Of a stretch of 38,471 bases of DNA, positions 33,694 to 38,471 are shown piece by piece. Made by a program: the position numbers and the translations under genes. A model generated the notes under the pieces. The model saw nothing but the letters and a program-made list of their open reading frames with translations, searched no databases and had not been told where the DNA came from. Source of the stretch: Chthonomonas calidirosea (GTDB lineage Bacteria > Armatimonadota > Chthonomonadetes > Chthonomonadales > CAJBBX01); contig DYKI01000023.1 of NCBI GenBank assembly GCA_020722705.1, positions 1-38,471 on the forward strand, written 5' to 3'. How positions within the stretch are numbered: position 1 is the first letter of the stretch; each line of letters starts with the position of its first letter.

Positions 33694-33772
33694 TGTGAGA
33701 CCTCGCCGCGGCGCATGCTTGCTGGAGGCCGCGGCGTCCGATTGGACCGGCAAGTCACGAGCAGGGCGGAAG

Positions 33773-33967
33773 TCACGCCCGTGCGCCGCGAGTGACGGGG
33801 ATCGTCTGAGCCTCAAGTGTGCGTTGGGGTTTGTCGTCGAAGGGCCGGCGATCCGATGCATCCTTGATCCCGCGCACCGACATGATCTCGCGTGGGTCAC
33901 CGGGCTGAACAACGACGAACTCCTCGTTGGCGTTGGTGCGGCCCAGCTCGACGAGCGGGCCGACCGC
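33773..33967 (-). pseudogene. C-terminal remnant of an unidentified protein
   Basis: The last 64 codons of this frame (AVGPLVELGRTNANEEF to IPVTRGARA) have strongly GC-biased third positions and read like a real protein end, with FVVVQPGDPREIMSVRG. Upstream, the frame runs straight into the dispersed repeat, which supplies only low-complexity Pro/Arg/Glu. No start or ribosome site is visible. The gene seems to have lost its 5' part at the repeat. I do not recognise the family. Confidence 0.4.
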
Positions 33968-33978
33968 GCGTCGCGAAG

Positions 33979-34021
33979 GGGGGCGAGGCTCCGTGGGAGG
34001 GCGAGGCTCCTGCCGAGCCGA
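33979..34021. repeat. GAGCCTCGCCCTCCC-type repeat, inverted copy
   Basis: On the minus strand the copy reads GGCTCGGCAGGAGCCTCGCC and continues CTCCCACGGAGCCTCGCC. It matches 25161-25203 almost base for base in the opposite orientation. It abuts the truncated end of the coding remnant at 33773-33967. Confidence 0.9.
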
Positions 34022-34144
34022 CAGCGCCGGCGCAACGCTCCCTGTGTGCGGTTCGCCCTCCTCCCCCGTGCTCCCGCCCGCTCGAGGCGGCGGGGGCAAC
34101 GACGGCACGCCCGGTAACGACGGATCGTCGCCGCGCCGCGCGGG

Positions 34145-34657
34145 TCAGGTGGTCCTGGGCGGCCTTGAGTGGACCACGCCGCCCGACATGAGATCGGCGG
34201 TGACACGGCCTCGGTAATCGAATATGGCCTCCAGTTGACGCCGTACGACGAGGCTGTGAACCAGTGTGCCGACGGGACCGAAGGGGAGACTGTACTCCAC
34301 GGTATCGCCGAGCAGAACTCCGCCTTCGGTTGGCGTGAACGTATGCTCGTGACGCCAGTGCACGTAGGGACTGACGAGAGCCGTGTCAACAAACCGCTTG
34401 CCGGGCTCCCACTCTTCGATGAGCGTGACCCACCGCATGGGAACTCCCATCCATGCCACGCGATAGGTGATGATGGAACCCTTACGTATATTGGGCGTGC
34501 TCATGGACCGAATGGTGAAGTTGAGCCAGGGCGGTGTGATGCGCGAAAGGTTGTGCGGCTCTTCGAAGAACGCGAACGCGTCGGCGATCTCACCCGGCAC
34601 CCACTGAGCGCGGTGCAGGTAGTATGTTGGCGCGCCAAGCGCCCAGATAGGGTGCAT
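34145..34657 (-). CDS. SRPBCC-superfamily ligand-binding protein
   Basis: The 170-residue product shows the START/SRPBCC pattern. PHNLSRITPPWLNF after the first helix is a hallmark of the family often annotated as cyclase/dehydrase-like, and RWVTLIEEWEPGKRFVD, WRHEHTFTPTEGGVLL and the C-terminal long helix (VVRRQLEAIFDYRG) complete the fold. These proteins bind hydrophobic ligands; no catalytic function is established. AAGGAG seven bases before the ATG supports the start. It is divergent from the peroxiredoxin-like gene across 93 bases. Confidence 0.85.
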   Translation of the reverse strand: MHPIWALGAPTYYLHRAQWVPGEIADAFAFFEEPHNLSRITPPWLNFTIRSMSTPNIRKGSIITYRVAWMGVPMRWVTLIEEWEPGKRFVDTALVSPYVHWRHEHTFTPTEGGVLLGDTVEYSLPFGPVGTLVHSLVVRRQLEAIFDYRGRVTADLMSGGVVHSRPPRTT

Positions 34658-34750
34658 GCAGGCTCCTTGGTTCGCAGTTGTCGCTACGTTTGAGGGCTGC
34701 GCCCTGAGCGGCGACTTGGTTCCAGCCGGGGCACGGGATGGGAGGCATCA

Positions 34751-35239
34751 ATGAGCGGCAAAGCGCCGAAGGTGGAGGTTGGCCGCGCCGCACCGGATAT
34801 CGTTGCGCCGGATTGGCAGGGCAACCGTTTTCGTCTGGGAGACCTGCGGGGCAAACAGAACGTCATTCTGGTCCTCAATCGCGGTTTCATCTGCCCGTTC
34901 TGCCGCAGGCATATGGCTCGGCTGCACGCATCGCGTGACGCAATCCGCGAGCGGGACGCTCAGGTTGTGATCATCGGTCCTGACAGCGCCGAGGCGTTCG
35001 GGCGGTACTGGGAGAGCGGCGGACTGGATTTCATCGGCATACCTGATCCTGAACGTCGTCTCCTGAGGCGTTACGGCCAGGAAGTAAGGCTAATGCGGCT
35101 GGGCAGGCTGCCGGCGACCGTTGTCCTCGACAAGGAGGGGATTGTCCGCCACGTGCACTATGGAGGGTCCATGATGGACATACCGCCGGTGGAGGACATC
35201 CTCAGCGTGCTGGACGGGATCAGGACGAGCAAGCTGTGA
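34751..35239 (+). CDS. Peroxiredoxin-like (AhpC/TSA/redoxin) protein
   Basis: The 162-residue cytoplasmic product has the redoxin fold: GRAAPDIVAPDWQGNRFRL at the N-terminus, NRGFICPFCRRHM with C48 and C51, VVIIGPDSAEAF, and LPATVVLDKEGIVRHVHYG. The CxxC arrangement is that of the AhpC/TSA subgroup with a thioredoxin-like pair, in place of the classical PxxxTxxC. It probably reduces peroxides or exchanges disulfides. GGGAGG lies six bases before the ATG. Confidence 0.85.
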   Translation: MSGKAPKVEVGRAAPDIVAPDWQGNRFRLGDLRGKQNVILVLNRGFICPFCRRHMARLHASRDAIRERDAQVVIIGPDSAEAFGRYWESGGLDFIGIPDPERRLLRRYGQEVRLMRLGRLPATVVLDKEGIVRHVHYGGSMMDIPPVEDILSVLDGIRTSKL

Positions 35240-35263
35240 CCCCGTGATGCCGGCGCTGCAGGG

Positions 35264-36007
35264 TCACTGACCGATGGCCTGATCGCCCTGCATCTTTCGG
35301 ACGCCTTTGCATCTTGGATAGTCGCCGCAACCCCAGAACGGACCGCGTTTCGATATTCGTTTCTGCATGTGAGCGCCGCACACTGGGCACAGCGGCGGAT
35401 CGTGTCCGGATCGCGCCTCCAGGCGTGCGACGTTCATCTTTTCCCTGATCCCACCCGCATGGATGAACGCGCCCTCAAGTTGCGCCAACTGCCGAGCCGG
35501 CAAGCCCGTCGTTCGCTGGATGAGAACGATCAGAGCATTGGCCACGGTGATATCGTCGCGGTGTTCAAGCCAGGGATCGAACTTCTTCTTCTGGTTCAGC
35601 AAGTAGGTCCAGTAGTCGTGCAAGAGGTCATCAGTGTAACGGAACTCATCAAGCATGATGGAGACAAGTGCTTGATGGTCAGGATCGCTCGTGCTTCAGG
35701 GAATGCAGCCCTTCTGAACGAGCTGGTCTTCGAGATCGCTTTGCAGTTCGCTCAGGCTCGCCTTGGCCACATCCGTGAGCTTGATCTCCGTTTCCGAGGA
35801 CGTCTTGGCGCGCTCACTGCCCTCGGTTATATTCTGCTTGCCCGAGCGTGACGCGCCGAGCATCTGCCCGACGGTCTTCCCGAGCGGATCGTCTTTCCAT
35901 GACAGGTAGCGCTTGCAGAAGCTGATCGTGCCGAGATGGATGATCGTGGCGAAGTTGGAAGCGTGCAACCGGCGGAAGCCGCCGCTAGGGTTGCATATCC
36001 TGCTCAC
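35264..36007 (-). pseudogene. Four-helix-bundle suffix-domain protein with C-terminal zinc ribbon, interrupted by TGA
   Basis: The frame is open from GTG 36007 to 35264 except for TGA at 35696-35698. The first part (SGGFRRLHASNFATII, GASRSGKQNITEGSERA, TEIKLTDVAKASLSEL) and the second (RQLAQLEGAFIHAGGIREKM, then CPVCGAHM and CGDYPRCKG as a topoisomerase-type zinc ribbon) are consecutive parts of the same family in the same frame. The stop replaces a position after CIP where members typically have Trp (TGG), so one base change explains it. TGA is used as a true stop by neighbours (ATGA overlaps), so recoding is unlikely. There is no ATG or ribosome site at the 5' end, next to a repeat, so the start may be lost too. 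The family has no known function. Confidence 0.75.
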
Positions 36008-36020
36008 AGCAGTGTCCGAT

Positions 36021-36102
36021 CGACTCCGTGACTCCGTGACTCCGTGGCTCCGTGACCAATGCCGTGGGGCGTCACGATGTCACGGAGTCACGAGGTCACA
36101 GC
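36021..36102. repeat. GACTCCGT tandem repeat with inverted arm
   Basis: Four eight-base units (GACTCCGT, the last GGCTCCGT) occupy 36021-36052. An opposing block at 36071-36100 contains TGTCACGGAGTCACG, complementary to the first, so the region can fold back on itself. It lies between the aldolase stop and the four-helix gene, both on the minus strand, and could act as an imperfect terminator. It is a different family from the two other repeats in the window. Confidence 0.75.
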
Positions 36103-36115
36103 ACCCTCTGCCGGC

Positions 36116-37081
36116 CTAAGCGCCTTTGGACAGCGCCTCGACGTGGGCGCGGGCGGCATCCAACTGGCCTGCCGAACCCAGCAGTTCGTTGCGGCTGGCG
36201 ATGAACTTGGCATATTCGGGCATGAATATCTTCCCAGGGTCGCGGAGGTCGAACTTCTCGGGCTTGTCGCGGAAGAACTCACGATGGACACGGCACCAGA
36301 CGAGCCGACCGTCGGTGTCAATATTGATCTTGCACACGCCCATCTTCGCTGCCGGCAGATACTGGGCCGGATCCACGCCCTTGGCGCCCTTGAGCGCTCC
36401 GCCTGCAGCGTTGATCCGCGCCACCTCGTCCTGGGGAACCGAGGACGAACCGTGCATCACGAGCGGAAATCCCGGCACACGCCGCTGAATCTCCTGGATG
36501 ACCTCGAAGCGAATGCCCTGGGTCCCCGTGAACTTGAAGGCTCCGTGGCTAGTGCCGATGGCGCATGCGAGACTGTCGCACCCGGTGCGCTTGATGAACT
36601 CCTCGGCCTCGGCCGGATCGGTGAGGTGTGCGTCCTTCTCGTCTACCGAGACATGCTCCTCGACGCCGCCCAACTGCCCCAGCTCGGCCTCAACGCTTAG
36701 ACCCTTGGCATGTGCTGCTTCGACAACTCGCTTTGTGACCGCGATGTTCTCTTCGAACGGCAGGTGAGAGCCGTCAATCATGACCGACGAGTAGAAGCCG
36801 CTGTTGATGCAGTCCATGCACGCCTCTTCGTCGCCGTGGTCCAGATGCACCGCGAAGAGAGCTTCAGGCCATATCTGGTCGGCCGTTCGAATGATGGCCT
36901 CCAGCATCAGTTTGTTTGTATAAGCGCGCGCGCCCTTGCTGATCTGGATAATGAACGGCGCCTTCGACTGAAGGTTGCCCTGGAACAGGCCCATCGCCTG
37001 CTCAAGATTGTTGATGTTGTAAGCGCCGAGGGCATACTTGCCGTAGGCATGCGAGAACAGGTCTCGGGTCGGAACGATCAT
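36116..37081 (-). CDS. fba: Class II fructose-bisphosphate aldolase
   Basis: The 321-residue product is a zinc-dependent class II aldolase of glycolysis and gluconeogenesis, cleaving fructose 1,6-bisphosphate to dihydroxyacetone phosphate and glyceraldehyde 3-phosphate. AVHLDHGDEE carries D81 and zinc ligand H82; AELGQLGGVEE, AIGTSHGAFKF (H179) and VMHGSSSVPQ (H210) give the remaining metal and phosphate sites, and CKINIDTDGR is the phosphate-binding loop. AAGGAG eight bases before the ATG supports the start. Tagatose-bisphosphate aldolases share these motifs, so that is the main alternative. It is transcribed alone or as the first gene of a unit leading to the four-helix remnant. Confidence 0.93.
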   Translation of the reverse strand: MIVPTRDLFSHAYGKYALGAYNINNLEQAMGLFQGNLQSKAPFIIQISKGARAYTNKLMLEAIIRTADQIWPEALFAVHLDHGDEEACMDCINSGFYSSVMIDGSHLPFEENIAVTKRVVEAAHAKGLSVEAELGQLGGVEEHVSVDEKDAHLTDPAEAEEFIKRTGCDSLACAIGTSHGAFKFTGTQGIRFEVIQEIQRRVPGFPLVMHGSSSVPQDEVARINAAGGALKGAKGVDPAQYLPAAKMGVCKINIDTDGRLVWCRVHREFFRDKPEKFDLRDPGKIFMPEYAKFIASRNELLGSAGQLDAARAHVEALSKGA

Positions 37082-37589
37082 GCGCGTTTCTCCTTTGTTG
37101 GCACGACGAATACGCCGCTAGTTTACCCCAGCGCAGATGTCGCCCTCGGCGAGGCCGCCATTCGCTGCCGCATCCCCGTCGCCACGGCGCCCTACGTGTA
37201 GCCCGATGGCCGCCCTGCACCACGAAAGGCGCCGCGGGATACCGATCCGCTTTCACTGCAAGACGGAAACCAACGGCTCGCTATGTGCGTGCAACTATTG
37301 GAGGTCCAGCGGATCGCGCACCCATGCATCGGGCCAGTCGCCGCGTGGCGCGGGCATTCGCACTATGGACGCACACCGAACCAGTTGCACCCCCTCTCGG
37401 CCCTCCCTTCGGGCAGGTCGCACAGACGCTTGTCCTCCCCCCCCGGTTTGTCTGTCTGCTCGGCGTCTGCGACACCCCCACGCCTGACCGCCCACGCTCA
37501 CCTGCATGGCCTTCTCGCTCGGGCGCCGCCCGTATCGCCCCCTTGCAGGCTCTGGCAGCAAAGCGGCGTATCCGACCCAGCACAATGCA
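37082..37589. other. Non-coding or decayed sequence
   Basis: I find no gene here. Open frames on both strands have no ribosome sites and low-complexity products. A C-run (CCCCCCCC near 37440) and an abundance of C/T on the plus strand are the only notable features. It may be a decayed 5' portion of the lectin-like fragment that follows. Confidence 0.5.
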
Positions 37590-37901
37590 CAGAACAGGAG
37601 GCGCGAAGCGGCAACGGAACTGCAATCGCTGTCGAGAAGAGCGCTCGACGCGCTCGGCGAATCTTGCGGCAGCAAACAGGTCACGAACGGCAGTCCGGTG
37701 TTGACCGCAGCGGTCGAGCCGATCACGTTTGACCGCTTCAGCTTCGGCGTCATCCGTCGTTTGGGCGCTGAGGTCTTCCAGCCGTTCGACGGTTATCTGG
37801 GTATGCTCATCGTCGTGCCTCGTGCCGTCAGCGACGAAGAGCGCGTGTTCCTAATGCAATGGGTCAAGCACACCGCCGGGCTCGTCCCGGAGGCCTTCTG
37901 A
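37590..37901 (+). pseudogene. C-terminal fragment of a LamG/concanavalin-like lectin domain
   Basis: About 100 codons with strongly GC-biased third positions end at 37901. AEVFQPFDGYLGMLIVVPRA followed by SDEERVFLMQWVKHTAGL closely follows the last strands and helix of LamG-type jelly-roll domains, where a shared FDGYIGELLVYPRALSDAE pattern recurs. The frame is open upstream to 37506 but loses protein-like character, and no start with a ribosome site is seen. It is probably the surviving end of a larger surface or secreted protein. A short real gene from ATG 37506 is the alternative. Confidence 0.45.
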
Positions 37902-37915
37902 GAAAGGAGAAGAAC

Positions 37916-38386
37916 ATGCGACCCGGAGTAAGTGCATTGCCGGCGTACGCCGCAGCAACCGGCTTGGCAGCAGCTCCCGTGCGGCTCGCGGCCCAGGCGC
38001 TGCCCGACACCGTTTGGTCGGTATCTACGCCGGACAGAGTGGCTGCCCTCGCGGTCTCTCCGGACGGCCATATGGTGGCCGTCGGGATGTGGGGCGGGAC
38101 CATTCGCCTCCTCCGTGCGTCCGACGGCGCGCAGGTCACGGATCTTCGCGCCTATGTACGGTCGCTTCCGCACTATGTGCGGAAGGGGGGACTGCCCATC
38201 GTGTTCAGCGTGGACGGCACGGAAGTGGGAACCGAGACAACGAACGCGGCAGGCCGAGCCTTCCTGCTCTATGTGGTACCGCCCGACGCGGCAATCGGCG
38301 ACCATCCGTTCACCTGCTCGTTCGCCGGCAATGCCGCCTACGAGCCCACCGAACAGGGAGGCTTGCTCACCGTAATGCCACAGTGA
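37916..38386 (+). CDS. Small secreted mosaic of one WD40-like blade and one bacterial Ig-like domain
   Basis: The 156-residue product starts at 37916, six bases after AAAGGAG. A signal-like N-terminus (to about residue 28, APVRLAAQA) is followed by a single propeller-type repeat, RVAALAVSPDGHMVAVG and IRLLRASDGAQV. Residues about 85-155 (LPIVFSVDGTEVGTETTN, then GDHPFTCSFAGNAAYEPT) are a Big_3/invasin-like Ig domain. One WD40 blade cannot close a propeller, so the gene looks like the joined ends of a longer exported protein after internal deletion. It lies 14 bases after the lectin fragment and ends before a strong hairpin. Confidence 0.6.
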   Translation: MRPGVSALPAYAAATGLAAAPVRLAAQALPDTVWSVSTPDRVAALAVSPDGHMVAVGMWGGTIRLLRASDGAQVTDLRAYVRSLPHYVRKGGLPIVFSVDGTEVGTETTNAAGRAFLLYVVPPDAAIGDHPFTCSFAGNAAYEPTEQGGLLTVMPQ

Positions 38387-38419
38387 AGCCGCCTGACCGA
38401 AACGTGGCTCCGAGGCGCG

Positions 38420-38450
38420 ATAGGCCCGCAGGCATGCCCTGCGGGCCTAT
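38420..38450 (+). terminator. Strong hairpin terminator
   Basis: A perfect 13-base-pair stem (ATAGGCCCGCAGG with its complement at 38438-38450) closes a five-base loop, 34 bases after the mosaic gene stop. The following bases (CTGTCGCC) contain no T-run, so termination may depend on stem strength or Rho. Confidence 0.65.
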
Positions 38451-38471
38451 CTGTCGCCCGAGCCAAGCGCC

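Larger units (their letters stand above)
33694..34144. other. Gene-poor region with a coding remnant and a dispersed repeat
   Basis: This 451-base stretch holds no intact gene. It contains a minus-strand C-terminal remnant (33773-33967), the GAGCCTCGCC-type repeat (33979-34021) and about 120 GC-rich bases, 34026-34144, in which I see no structure beyond short G/C palindromes. Confidence 0.6.

Noticed and set aside
33286-34392. 368-codon minus-strand open frame
   Set aside because: It crosses the phytase end, the repeat and the SRPBCC gene in a wrong frame and yields Arg/Ser-rich sequence.
35696-35698. TGA as selenocysteine or tryptophan codon
   Set aside because: Several neighbours end in TGA with ATGA overlaps, so TGA is a stop here, and the expected residue at this site is Trp and not a redox Cys.

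Overview
The window looks like a high-GC, Gram-negative-type bacterial chromosome segment, most probably from Armatimonadota. The main clue is the pair of type IV pseudopilin-like proteins (30595-31521, 31738-32487). Their N-terminal helix runs into [12 protein letters not shown] and their C-terminal end carries H-x9-DG, a combination typical of that phylum. Secreted carbohydrate-active and sialidase-like proteins, many ATGA-coupled starts and clear AGGAGG ribosome sites fit this. The assignment is an inference from sequence character, not from a marker gene. I found no rRNA, tRNA or CRISPR.

Layout. 107-9540 (minus): a probable operon read from right to left. It holds a large secreted composite protein, an MBL-fold hydrolase, a secreted clan-A-like glycosidase, an amidohydrolase, a polysaccharide-deacetylase-like protein and a DegT/StrS aminotransferase. 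9753-12021 (plus): a Tat-type sugar isomerase/epimerase-like TIM barrel and a PHP-domain metallohydrolase. 12035-13133 (minus): two exported thioredoxin-fold proteins. 13375-15687 (plus): FtsK/SpoIIIE translocase, the main housekeeping gene here. 15721-18782 (minus): a sialidase-like protein, a secreted HExxH protein and a short remnant. 18973-21099 (plus): a glycosidase-like domain joined to a beta-lactamase-like serine hydrolase by a repeat-encoded linker. 21163-23040 (plus): an AAA ATPase plus TOPRIM-like two-gene module, broken by two frameshifts and an amber codon. 23055-24140 (minus): a DUF4382/DUF5666-type lipoprotein. 24316-28544 (plus): a nucleotidyltransferase coupled to a GHMP-kinase/UDPGP-pyrophosphorylase fusion. 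28583-33693 (plus): a beta-helix protein, two pseudopilins and a beta-propeller phytase. 33694-38471: an SRPBCC protein, a peroxiredoxin-like protein, a four-helix-bundle pseudogene, class II aldolase and two mosaic or remnant genes.

Three short tandem-repeat families are scattered through the window: a GAGCCTCGCCCTCCC type, a TCCGACAGG/TCCGACGGATCGGA type and a GACTCCGT type. They sit between genes, beside gene remnants, and in two cases inside reading frames, where they encode a linker or a tail. The most distinctive biology is (i) the kinase-pyrophosphorylase fusion with its partner, probably a sugar salvage or activation unit, (ii) the decayed ATPase-TOPRIM module, and (iii) the repeats acting as protein-coding material. 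Starts were chosen by ribosome-site spacing and by coupling to upstream stops, so several differ from the longest reading frame.
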